A DNA stretch of 9,749 bases, taken from positions 5,986-15,734 of the forward strand of contig DBOT01000004.1 in the NCBI GenBank assembly GCA_002299975.1, read 5' to 3'. Below are positions 1 through 7,300 of the stretch, piece by piece. Under the pieces are notes generated by a model. The model searched no databases. It was not told the DNA's origin and was given only the letters and a program-made list of their open reading frames with translations. The position numbers and the translations under genes were made by a program. Position 1 is the first letter of the stretch, and each line of letters opens with the position of its first letter. Source of the DNA: Lactobacillaceae bacterium UBA639. Lineage in GTDB: Bacteria > Bacillota > Bacilli > Lactobacillales > Lactobacillaceae.

Positions 1-893
1 CCAATGGCATCAATTTCATCGATGAAGATGATTGCTGGAGCCGCCTTCTTGGCCTGGTCAAACAGGTCCCGAACACGGCTGGCACCAACACCGACGAACA
101 TTTCAACGAAGTCAGAACCGGAGATCGAGAAGAATGGAACACCAGATTCACCAGCAACGGCCTTAGCCAGCAAGGTCTTACCAGTACCCGGAGGCCCCTC
201 CAGCAAGACCCCAGATGGAATCTTGGCACCAAGACGGGTGAACTTCTTCGGATTCTTCAGGAATTCAACAACTTCAACCAATTCCTGCTTTTCTTCCTCT
301 TCACCGGCAACGTCAGAGAAGCGAACCTTATTCTTCTTCGGGTCCGCTGGCTTAGCCTTGGTCTTACCAAAGCTCATCACTCCACGGCCACCGCCACCTT
401 GGCCAGCTTGGCCCATCATCATGTAGAAGAAGAAAATCATGATGACCAGTGGCAGAACCGTCAGCAGCAAGTTCATCCAAACACTGTTGGATTCCTCGGC
501 CCGCGTACTCAGCTTAACGTCGTGCTTGTTGGCGTAGCGTTGCAGTTGGCTAACCGTCACGTCGCTCTGCAGGACGGAACCTTGGAAGTGTGAAACCTTG
601 TTGTTACGTTGTGGTGCTAGTGCAAAGCCGTTAGTGGAGTCATCGTTGTTGGCCTGTGGCTTACGGTAAGTCCCAGTGACCTTGTACACTCCACCATTTG
701 GTTGTAGCTGGACACTCTTAACCTTGTTGGTCTTCAGTTCTGAGATGAACTCACTCTGGGAAACAGTCTTACTTTGACTGTTGGTCTGATTGCCACCAAA
801 GAAGAAGTAGACAATCCCCATAATACATAAGAACATCACGGCGTAGAAGAGAACGTTATGAGTGAAATTATTGTTTCTACGATTGTTGTTCAT
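1..893 (-). CDS. ftsH: ATP-dependent zinc metalloprotease FtsH (N-terminal 297 codons, 3' end outside window)
   Basis: Membrane-anchored AAA+ protease that extracts and degrades misfolded membrane proteins and some short-lived regulators. The visible 297 residues contain a first membrane segment (about 14-32), an extracellular domain of about 108 residues (33-140), a second membrane segment (about 141-158), a glycine-rich linker, Walker A GPPGTGKT (233-240), the pore-loop residues FVG (266-268) and Walker B ending IDEID (291-295). The second region of homology, the HEXXH zinc site and the protease domain lie beyond position 1. The start ATG at 893 has AGGAGG five bases upstream. It is the last gene of the yabR-tilS-hpt direction. 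No terminator is visible between hpt and ftsH, so read-through is likely in addition to its own promoter. A probable CtsR operator covers that promoter. The family assignment is secure; the truncation is only the window edge. Confidence 0.97.
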   Translation of the reverse strand, partial: MNNNRRNNNFTHNVLFYAVMFLCIMGIVYFFFGGNQTNSQSKTVSQSEFISELKTNKVKSVQLQPNGGVYKVTGTYRKPQANNDDSTNGFALAPQRNNKVSHFQGSVLQSDVTVSQLQRYANKHDVKLSTRAEESNSVWMNLLLTVLPLVIMIFFFYMMMGQAGQGGGGRGVMSFGKTKAKPADPKKNKVRFSDVAGEEEEKQELVEVVEFLKNPKKFTRLGAKIPSGVLLEGPPGTGKTLLAKAVAGESGVPFFSISGSDFVEMFVGVGASRVRDLFDQAKKAAPAIIFIDEIDAI

Positions 894-939
894 AACAACC
901 TCCTAACTACCAGCATCAATTTTAATAATTGTACCCACT

Positions 940-968
940 ATAATAGCATACTTGACAAATATTGACCA
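940..968 (-). promoter_or_regulatory. ftsH promoter (extended -10)
   Basis: On the minus strand the -10 is TATTAT (940-945), preceded by TGC, which gives an extended -10. A weak -35, TGGTCA (963-968), lies 17 bases away. The predicted transcript start near 933 gives a leader of about 40 nt to the ftsH ATG. The promoter lies entirely in the gap after hpt, so ftsH can be transcribed separately from the upstream genes. Confidence 0.6.
951..967 (-). promoter_or_regulatory. Probable CtsR operator overlapping the ftsH -35
   Basis: The minus strand reads GGTCAAT-ATT-TGTCAAG, a direct heptad repeat with a 3-base spacer. The CtsR consensus is RGTCAAA-NAN-RGTCAAA. The first heptad matches 6 of 7 and the second 5 of 7; the spacer's middle base is T instead of A. 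It covers the -35 and part of the promoter spacer, the position expected for a repressor. CtsR control of ftsH has been reported in Lactobacillus plantarum, which supports the call. Binding itself is inferred. Confidence 0.6.
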
Positions 969-992
969 TTAATTAAATGCCCAATTTAAGCC

Positions 993-1535
993 CTAGTCTT
1001 CTTGGTAGACAGAAGACTTCAGAATGCCAATGTAAGGAAGGTTCCGGTAGTAGCCCTTGTAGTCCAAACCGTAGCCAACTAGGAACTCATTAGGTACCCG
1101 GACCCCATAGTAATCAACCTTGACGTCATACTGCCGACCTTCTGGCTTATCCATCATGGTAGCGGTCTTGATGCTCTTCGCACCCCGTTCCTTCAAGAGG
1201 TCAATCAAGAACTTAAGGGTGTGACCACTATCCACGATGTCCTCCATGATCAGGACGTTCCGGCCTTTGACATCGGTCGTCAGGTCATGGATCAAAGTCA
1301 GCTTACCCGTGGACTGGGCACCGCCAAAGTAAGTTGAGATGTCGATGAAGTCAAGCTGAGCCATGATGTCCATCTTCTCAATCATATCAACAGTAAACAG
1401 GACTGCCCCGGTCAAGACCGAGATGATCAATGGATTCTTGTCCCGATACTCATCCGAAAGCTGTTTGGCCAGGCGATCCGTCGCCGCCTGGATATCTTCC
1501 TTACTAAAAAGGACTTTTTCGATATCGTTATTCAT
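993..1535 (-). CDS. hpt: Hypoxanthine (guanine) phosphoribosyltransferase
   Basis: Cytosolic purine-salvage enzyme that converts hypoxanthine or guanine plus PRPP to IMP or GMP and pyrophosphate. The 180-residue length is usual for the family. The PRPP-binding motif VLIMEDIVDSGHTL is at 94-107, with the acidic pair E98-D99 and likely catalytic D102. The N-terminal LTG loop (41-43) binds pyrophosphate, and K130 in MMDKPEGR fits the base-contacting lysine. The ATG at 1535 overlaps the tilS stop codon by four bases (ATGA), with GGAG seven bases upstream, so the two genes are translationally coupled. The tilS-hpt-ftsH order is widely conserved in Firmicutes. In Bacillus subtilis TilS and HprT have been reported to act together as an activator of ftsH, so the order may be regulatory as well as historical; this is not shown here. 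Confidence 0.96.
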   Translation of the reverse strand: MNNDIEKVLFSKEDIQAATDRLAKQLSDEYRDKNPLIISVLTGAVLFTVDMIEKMDIMAQLDFIDISTYFGGAQSTGKLTLIHDLTTDVKGRNVLIMEDIVDSGHTLKFLIDLLKERGAKSIKTATMMDKPEGRQYDVKVDYYGVRVPNEFLVGYGLDYKGYYRNLPYIGILKSSVYQED

Positions 1536-2923
1536 AAGTCTTCTCCTCTTTGTTTTGTGATCCCAATAAACAGTCGCTGCCAGTGTTGACGGTAGTCGTC
1601 AGGACGGTCAAACCAACTCCACTTACGGCCAAGAAGCCAGACCACCATCCCCTGCGCATCAACCAAGACTAATTGTGTACGCCGTTTGGCTGCTGCCACC
1701 TTCTGGTCAATCAGGACCCGATGAACGAGCTGATGACCGCCACCTCTAAGGCGAAGGTGGTCACCAGGCTGCCAGGGACGCAACATTAAGGGGAGCTGAT
1801 CTGGTGCTAGCCACATCTCCATCACCTGGTCGTCAGTCGCAAAGTCCTCCCGTGTAGTCGTCACCAGCATTTCCTGCTGCTTATCAATTGGGTACTGTTG
1901 GCCCAATTTTACCATATACGTCGGCGCTTTTTGCTGCTGGGACGGTAATTTGTTGATATTTTCTAACCAGCAGTTTTCGTAGTCCTTAACCAAGATAAGT
2001 TCTCCCGGAAGGTCAAACCGTTCCTGGGGCTTCTGGGTGTTATTCAACGCTTGGCAAAGCTGGGCAATCAGTTCCGCCTTAAGATCCGTTACGCCAGCCT
2101 GCTCCAGCCAGTAGCGCAGTAATTCGGTCTGCTGGAAACGAGGCAATTGTTGCAAGGCGCTCAGTTGCAGATGATGGTCAACTTGCACATTGGCTAACAA
2201 CTGCGCAAGCTCCTGGTTTCGCCAAGCCAGCAGTTCCGCTAATTGATTCCGGTAATCAAGCAAGTGGGAAATCAGCTGAGGGTTCTCCCGCTCCAGGGCC
2301 GGAATTATCTGGTGGCGGTAACGATTACGGGCCACCGTCAGCTCCTGATTGGTCGCATCTTCAAACCACCTCAAGTCCCGCGCCCGGGCATACCGGTACA
2401 GGTCAGCTTTGGTGAATAGCAACAAAGGGCGAACGAGTTTACCCGTCCCCAGTGGCCGCTGGTCGCGAATGCCAACGAGCTGATCCAATTGACCACCACG
2501 AGTGAGCTTCATCAGCATTGTCTCGGCCAGGTCGTTAGCATGGTGGGCCGTCACCACCGTGGTGGCATGGTATTCGGTCAGCAAATGCTTGAAGAAGGCA
2601 TAGCGAAACTGGCGCGCCGCCTCCTCAACCCCATGTTCAGGGTGGGTTGCCTTAGGCCAATGAGCTACCTGCAGCGCCAGCCCCGCCTGTTTACAGTACG
2701 CAGTCAGGTAGGCTTCCTCGACGGTACTCTGCTCACGTAATTCATGGTTCACATGGGCTACCAACAGTCGCGGACGCAGGTCATTCGGGAGCCGTTGCAA
2801 GAGGTCGAGCAGGACCATCGAGTCTACCCCAGTCGAGACGGCCACCACCACCAGGTCGTCCTTAGCAAAAAAGCGGCCCTGCCTGAGGTGCCGCTCAAAT
2901 TGTTTAAGTATGTTCTGCGTCAT
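1532..2923 (-). CDS. tilS: tRNA(Ile)-lysidine synthetase TilS
   Basis: Converts C34 of the CAU-anticodon isoleucine tRNA to lysidine using ATP and lysine, so that it reads AUA codons and is charged with isoleucine. The ATG at 2923 gives 463 residues. An upstream in-frame start at 2998 would add 25 residues but lies inside yabR. The chosen start has GGAG five bases upstream and sits one base after the yabR stop. The PP-loop is S30-T-G-V-D-S35, in which the usual second residue Gly is Thr. Further conserved blocks are HHANDLAET (127-135) and RNRYRH (199-204). The C-terminal lysidine-synthetase domain includes RPWQPGD (382-388) and continues to about 414. The protein is rich in glutamine, about 45 of 463. 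The 3' end overlaps hpt by four bases. Family assignment is strong. Confidence 0.95.
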   Translation of the reverse strand: MTQNILKQFERHLRQGRFFAKDDLVVVAVSTGVDSMVLLDLLQRLPNDLRPRLLVAHVNHELREQSTVEEAYLTAYCKQAGLALQVAHWPKATHPEHGVEEAARQFRYAFFKHLLTEYHATTVVTAHHANDLAETMLMKLTRGGQLDQLVGIRDQRPLGTGKLVRPLLLFTKADLYRYARARDLRWFEDATNQELTVARNRYRHQIIPALERENPQLISHLLDYRNQLAELLAWRNQELAQLLANVQVDHHLQLSALQQLPRFQQTELLRYWLEQAGVTDLKAELIAQLCQALNNTQKPQERFDLPGELILVKDYENCWLENINKLPSQQQKAPTYMVKLGQQYPIDKQQEMLVTTTREDFATDDQVMEMWLAPDQLPLMLRPWQPGDHLRLRGGGHQLVHRVLIDQKVAAAKRRTQLVLVDAQGMVVWLLGRKWSWFDRPDDYRQHWQRLFIGITKQRGEDL

Positions 2924-2924
2924 G

Positions 2925-3437
2925 TTAGCTCCGCCGACCGCCACGGCCGCCACGCTTACCATCTGTCTGACGCTTAAGGGTGGACAGACGAGATTCACTT
3001 TCCTTTAAGTAGCCAGCCAACATGTCATCAAAGTCTTCGTGTTGGCGACTGTTATGGTGCCGATTGTTGTTAAAACCACCACGGTCACGGTAGTTATCAC
3101 GGTGACCACGGAAGTCATTGTTACGCTCGTGGTGGAAATGCCGACCTTCATCGTGTTGACGATGATCGAAGTGACCATGTTCATGGCCTTCGTGATGTTC
3201 GTGTGGAGCAGCCGCTTTCATTGAAAGGGCGATCTTACCATCGTCACCAATCCGGGTAACCTTAACCGTTACCGTGTCTCCTACTGACAAGACATCGTGA
3301 ATGTCTTTAATGTACTTATCAGAAATCTGGCTGATGTGTACCAGTCCCGTTTGGTTATCGTCCAGATCAACGAACGCACCAAAGTTTGTAATTCCTGAAA
3401 CCTTACCTGAAACCTTTGCTCCCACTTCAATTGCCAT
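2925..3437 (-). CDS. yabR: S1-domain RNA-binding regulator (YabR/CvfD family) with histidine-rich linker
   Basis: 170-residue protein with one S1 RNA-binding domain (about 1-74; GKVSGITNFGAFVDL and GLVHISQIS are the recognisable strands). A polar linker (about 75-134) contains 15 histidines between 79 and 133. The conserved tail (about 136-170) contains LKESESRLSTLKR and ends in KRGGRGGRRS, as in other YabR-type proteins. Relatives in streptococci (CvfD) act as post-transcriptional regulators; RNA binding here is inferred from the domain. It is first in the yabR-tilS-hpt transcript, directly behind a strong terminator and a promoter. Its AGGAGG is 13 bases from the ATG, longer than usual, but an in-frame TAG nine bases upstream excludes a longer form. 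The S1 domain and tail are typical; the His-rich linker is the unusual part. Confidence 0.9.
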   Translation of the reverse strand: MAIEVGAKVSGKVSGITNFGAFVDLDDNQTGLVHISQISDKYIKDIHDVLSVGDTVTVKVTRIGDDGKIALSMKAAAPHEHHEGHEHGHFDHRQHDEGRHFHHERNNDFRGHRDNYRDRGGFNNNRHHNSRQHEDFDDMLAGYLKESESRLSTLKRQTDGKRGGRGGRRS

Positions 3438-3456
3438 GAAACTCTAAGATCCTCCT
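3438..3456 (-). promoter_or_regulatory. yabR ribosome binding site with unusually long spacing
   Basis: AGGAGG at 3451-3456 is the only strong Shine-Dalgarno match before the yabR ATG, and 13 bases separate the two. Other genes in the window have 5-9 bases. There is no nearer in-frame start, because a TAG lies nine bases upstream of the ATG. The spacing may lower or condition translation of yabR. Confidence 0.6.
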
Positions 3457-3480
3457 CGAATCGTCTAATCATCTAATCAT
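3457..3480 (-). repeat. Three tandem 8-nt units in the yabR leader
   Basis: On the minus strand ATGATTAG occurs twice (3473-3480 and 3465-3472), followed by a variant, ACGATTCG (3457-3464). The array ends exactly where the AGGAGG begins and lies downstream of the predicted transcript start, so it is in the mRNA leader. Its function is unknown. It could be a protein- or RNA-binding site, or a chance microrepeat. Confidence 0.55.
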
Positions 3481-3501
3481 TTTTGTAATTATATTGTAAT
3501 G

Positions 3502-3529
3502 AGTATACCATACAAATTTCGATAAACAA
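3502..3529 (-). promoter_or_regulatory. Promoter for yabR-tilS-hpt
   Basis: The -10 is TATACT (3502-3507), preceded by TGG as an extended -10. A weak -35, TTGTTT (3524-3529), lies 16 bases upstream. It is immediately downstream of the divIC terminator, so it restarts transcription for the next unit. The predicted leader is about 58 nt. Confidence 0.65.
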
Positions 3530-3565
3530 GTATAGTTTGAACCATTATTAATGCTAAATCAAGCG

Positions 3566-3605
3566 AAAAATCGCGCGGATCTGATCTTTCGACTGATCCG
3601 CGCGA
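3566..3605 (-). terminator. Intrinsic terminator after divIC
   Basis: A perfect 11-bp stem, TCGCGCGGATC (minus strand, 3595-3605) with GATCCGCGCGA (3571-3581), has a 13-base loop and is followed by TTTTT (3566-3570). It begins six bases after the divIC stop codon. It ends the pth-mfd-rqcP-divIC direction of transcription before the yabR promoter. Confidence 0.88.
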
Positions 3606-3611
3606 CCTTTA

Positions 3612-3962
3612 TTAATTATCAAGATTATAAACCGTTTCGCCCTGCTTGGAGTAATTATACTTGGAGCGAATCACCTGCTGAATGTATTCGGGATCATGCA
3701 GCTGCTTAACCTGCTGGTTTAGTTCCCGCCCTTTAGCTTTTTGATCCGCCAGTTGGATCTCCGTCTGGTGGATGTTGGTGTTAACCTTTGCCAATGATTG
3801 GCGGCTCCGCACAATCTGGAAGCCCAGGAAAAGGAAGATGAGCAAGAAGACCGCCACAATCCGCTCGCAACGCCGTACATGTACCCGCCGGCGGGCCCGG
3901 CGATCCATGCTCATTTGCTGGGTATGAGGAGTCTCAAGCTGAACAACTTTGTGATTCTTCAA
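3612..3962 (-). CDS. divIC: Septum formation initiator DivIC (FtsB-like)
   Basis: Small bitopic membrane protein of the divisome. In Firmicutes it works with FtsL and DivIB to activate septal peptidoglycan synthesis. The 116 residues have a basic cytoplasmic N-terminus (R21-R34 region), one membrane segment (about 35-51), a polar coiled-coil stretch outside the membrane (about 53-89) and the conserved C-terminal block beginning DPEYIQQVIRSKYNYSK. The start is TTG at 3962. AAGGAGGAG lies eight bases upstream and an in-frame TAA sits directly before it, so a longer protein is impossible; internal ATG codons at residues 17 and 19 have no comparable binding site. It has its own promoter after rqcP and a terminator right behind it, so its dose can be set apart from pth-mfd-rqcP. 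Confidence 0.93.
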   Translation of the reverse strand: MKNHKVVQLETPHTQQMSMDRRARRRVHVRRCERIVAVFLLIFLFLGFQIVRSRQSLAKVNTNIHQTEIQLADQKAKGRELNQQVKQLHDPEYIQQVIRSKYNYSKQGETVYNLDN

Positions 3963-4005
3963 TTATGATTCTCCTCCTTACTTTCAAAACTTTATTTTCT
4001 AAACC

Positions 4006-4035
4006 AGTATATCAGTGTAACCGCCCCATTGTCCA
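4006..4035 (-). promoter_or_regulatory. Promoter for divIC
   Basis: The -35 is TGGACA (4030-4035) and the -10 is TATACT (4006-4011), with an 18-base spacer; each matches 5 of 6 consensus bases. It lies in the 109-nt gap between rqcP and divIC, with a predicted leader of about 37 nt. No terminator is visible in the gap, so divIC probably also receives read-through from rqcP. Confidence 0.65.
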
Positions 4036-4071
4036 TAATCTATCGAACAAATTATCAACTTTTTTATATTA

Positions 4072-4338
4072 CTAATCGAAATTTTCGGCGTACTTCTCGT
4101 CGATAATCTCATACATGTCTTCGGCCTCGCTCTTCTTGGTGGTCTCTACAATCTGATTGATCTTAACCACTTCGGTCTTGTTACCAAACTTGATCGTCAG
4201 GGTATCACCAGCTGCCACCTTACTCGATGACTTAGCCGGCCGGTCATTGACCAGGATCCGCCCCTGGTCAGCAATTTCCTTGGCAACTGAGCGCCGCTTG
4301 ATGATCCGTGAAACTTTTAAAAATTTATCTAATCGCAT
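4072..4338 (-). CDS. rqcP: S4-domain ribosome quality control protein RqcP (YabO)
   Basis: 88-residue RNA-binding protein. RqcP works with RqcH on stalled 50S subunits carrying peptidyl-tRNA, helping to add C-terminal alanine tails that mark the nascent chain for degradation. Almost the whole N-terminal half is an S4 domain (MRLDKFLKVSRIIKRRSVAKE, about 1-50), including R2 and R16, which are conserved in the family. The C-terminus is short and acidic. Length and position between mfd and divIC match B. subtilis yabO. The ATG at 4338 has GGAGG nine bases upstream, inside the 18-nt gap after mfd, so it is probably cotranscribed with mfd. Its pairing with pth is sensible: both deal with peptidyl-tRNA left by failed translation. 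An S4 protein of the Hsp15 type is the alternative name for the same family. Confidence 0.92.
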   Translation of the reverse strand: MRLDKFLKVSRIIKRRSVAKEIADQGRILVNDRPAKSSSKVAAGDTLTIKFGNKTEVVKINQIVETTKKSEAEDMYEIIDEKYAENFD

Positions 4339-4356
4339 TTTATTAATCCTCCGTTT

Positions 4357-7300
4357 TTATGCTGCCTGATTATTGTTCTGAACGACATCCGCCAGGCCAC
4401 CAACAAACTTCAATAGTTGGTTAAGCCAATCCGCCGTCGTCATCTTTGGTTGAATGACCAGTCGAACCGTTAACTGCTGATCGGTTTCGCCGAGGGTTGC
4501 CTTGAAGTGGGTCTTGGCTAGCTGCTTAATGATCTCCGCTGCTTTGATCAACCGGCTTCCCTTCGGACTAAAGGTGATCATGATGTTATCCCGCTGCCGT
4601 TTGATCTGAGCAATCAGTGCCAGGTCGGCCCGCCGTTTCAGCTTGCTGATCAGCAACAGGTTACCGACCGCCGTTGGGTAATCACCGAAGCGGTCAATCA
4701 GGTTACCCTGAATGTCCAGCAGTTCCGCATCGTCACCAGCCTGCCGAATACTCTTATAAAGTTCGATCTTCTGTTGCTGGTCATCAATGTAGCTATCTGG
4801 CAAGTAGGCCTCAACCCCGAGTTCAACCTCGGCATCGGCAGTCGGCTTGATCTTCTTCCCCTGCTTCTTGGCCACGGCATCACTGAGCATGGCTGAGTAG
4901 AGGTCATAACCAACCGAGTCGATGAAACCGTGCTGCTGTTTTCCGAGCAAGTTTCCGGCCCCCCGGATTGCCAGGTCCCGCATTGCGATCTTGAAGCCAG
5001 AGCCCAGTTCCGTGAAGTCCCGGATCGCAGCCAGCCGTTTCTCACCCAGTTCAGTGAGGACCTTATTCGGCTGGTACATGAAGTAGGCGTAGGCCACCCG
5101 ATTACTCCGGCCGATCCGCCCCCGGATCTGGTAGAGCTGAGCCAGCCCCATTCGGTCCGCATTCTCCACAAAGAGTGTGTTGACGTTCGGGATATCAACC
5201 CCCGTTTCAATAATCGAGGTCGTTACTAGGACGTCGTAGTTACCCTGGATAAACTCGTACAAGACTGTCTCCAGTTCATTTTCACTCATCTGACCATTGA
5301 TATAGCCAATGGCGGCCTCCGGAACAAGCTCCTTCAGTTTAGCGACGGTTTCTTCAATGTCACTAACCCGGTTGTGGAGGTAGTAGACCTGGCCCCCACG
5401 TTGCATTTCACGCATGATACCGTCACGAATGGCACCGTTGTTTTGTTCCATGACGTAGGTCTGAATTGGAAAACGTCCCGCTGGTGGGGTCTCCAGGACG
5501 GAGAGGTCCCGCACTCCCAGCATTGACATGTGGAGGGTCCGCGGGATCGGGGTCGCCGTCAGAGTCAAAACATCAACGTTGTTCTTTAACTCTTTGAGGC
5601 GCTCCTTGTGCTTGACCCCAAAGCGCTGCTCCTCGTCGACAATCACCAGGCCCAGGTCCTTGAAGCGAACATCCTTGGAGAGAATCCGGTGGGTCCCCAC
5701 GACCACGTCAACTTTGCCGGCCGCCAGTTCCGCATCGGTCTCTTTGAGTTCCTTAGTAGTCTTGAAACGGGACATCAGGGCAATCTTAATCGGGAAGCCC
5801 GCGAACCGCTTGGTCATGGTGTCGTAGTGCTGCTGGGCCAGGACGGTGGTGGGCACCAGGAAGGCCACTTGCTTACCACCCGCAACGGCCTTGAAGATGG
5901 CTCGCATCGCTACTTCGGTCTTACCGTAGCCGACATCCCCGACCAGCAAGCGGTCCATCGGCTTGGCCTTTTCCATGTCCTGCTTAATCTCATTGATACT
6001 ACGCAACTGATCCCGAGTCTCCGTATACGGAAAGTTGGCATCAAACTGCTTCTGCAGGTAATCGTCCTCCGGGAAGGCATACCCCTTGGCTGTCTCCCGT
6101 TTCGAATAGAGATCGACCAACTCGTCGGCAATGTCCTCGACCTTGGAGGCCACCCGGCGCTTGGTCTTGGCCCACTCGTTGCCGCCAAGCCGGTTGATCC
6201 GCGGTGTCTTCGATTCGGACGAGACGTACTTCTGGACCAGGTTCAGCTGGGTTACCGGTACGAAGATCTGGGCATTGTTACGGTAGTTGATGACCATGTA
6301 GTCCTGGTGGACCCCATCAACTTCCATCGTCCGGATCCCGCTGAAGATCCCGATCCCGTGATTGACGTGAACAACATAGTCCCCCGGTTTAAGGTCCGTG
6401 TAGCTCTTAAGTCGCTCCGCATTGGCCAGTTTCTGAGGACGGTGGCGGCGCTTGGTGACCTGCTTAAACATTTCACCCTCAGTGATAACCACCAGGCCGC
6501 CCACGGGCATCTCAAAACCGTTATTCAAATTGGCGGCCACCAGCTGGACCGTATTGACATTGAGAGCATCGATGCCCGTTTCAGACGCGTCAATATCGAA
6601 GTCGTGCAGGGTCCGGGCAATCTGGTCCCGACGTACCTTACTGTTAGCCATTAAGACGATGGTCTGACCTTGATCAAGCCAGCGCTGGAGCTCCGTCTTT
6701 AGAAGGGGCATCTGACCGAAGAAGCGTTGCATTGGCCGGGTAGTTAACTCAACTAACTGGTTAAAGCGGATGTTCCCCATTCCCTTTTTGAAGAGCGCCC
6801 CGTAGAGTTGGCCATGTTGGTCGTCCTTAATCAGCTGCTCAAGATCATTTCCTAACTCCGGAACCGTGAGTAGTTGATGATACTTTACCTTGTCGGCCAG
6901 CCAGGACTGATCCTCAGCTGCGATCTGCTTAGCTACCTGCTTGATCCGCCCGAGATCATCAAGGTAAACCACCCCATTATCCGGCAGATAGTCGAGTAGA
7001 GAGTGGGCTTGAGGGTAAACCAGGTCGCTGAATTCTTGCAAGTCATTAGATAGGCGGTGCTGCTTAAGGGCCGTCAGCATTGGCTTAAAGCGATTATCCA
7101 CCTGTTGGCGAATGTCATCATCCGTGTCCGTCAACTTAGCCAACAGCTGGTGGTACTGGTCCGCTATGGCCTTTTCGACCCGGTCAAACTCGGCCGGGGG
7201 CAGGATGAAATCGGTAGCGGGCAGAATCTCAACACTGTCGACGTTCTTGATACTACGTTGAGTGCTGGCGTCAAAGTACCGCAGCGAGTCCACCTCTGTA

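Noticed and set aside
952..980. Plus-strand TTGACA as a -35 for a rightward promoter
   Set aside because: No -10 follows at 16-19 bases, and the rightward direction only runs antisense into hpt. The TTGACA and TTGACC are better explained as the two CtsR half-sites.
969..992. TTAAAT/ATTTAA hairpin after hpt as a terminator
   Set aside because: The stem is six A-T pairs only and has no T-run behind it, so it is unlikely to stop transcription before ftsH.
2480..2977. Plus-strand open frames opposite the 5' part of tilS and the end of yabR
   Set aside because: They mirror the real coding frame, have no promoter or binding site, and read as low-complexity His/Gln-rich sequence without family features.
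2924..2998. Longer TilS form starting at 2998
   Set aside because: The extra 25 residues overlap the yabR 3' end and are unlike TilS. The ATG at 2923 has a proper binding site and follows the yabR stop by one base.
3039..3224. Plus-strand 61-codon hydrophobic frame that could suggest a small membrane protein
   Set aside because: It is the complement of the histidine-rich part of yabR; the hydrophobic residues arise from reading His/Asp/Arg codons backwards.
3281..3472. 63-codon minus-strand frame starting upstream of yabR
   Set aside because: It has no ribosome binding site before its ATG and overlaps yabR in another frame. The AGGAGG nearby lies inside it and serves yabR.
5608..6654. Long plus-strand open frame (348 codons) antisense to mfd
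   Set aside because: It lies wholly opposite the CarD-like and translocase regions of mfd, begins with GTG without a convincing ribosome binding site, and its translation shows no recognisable domain. It is a shadow of codon bias in the real gene.
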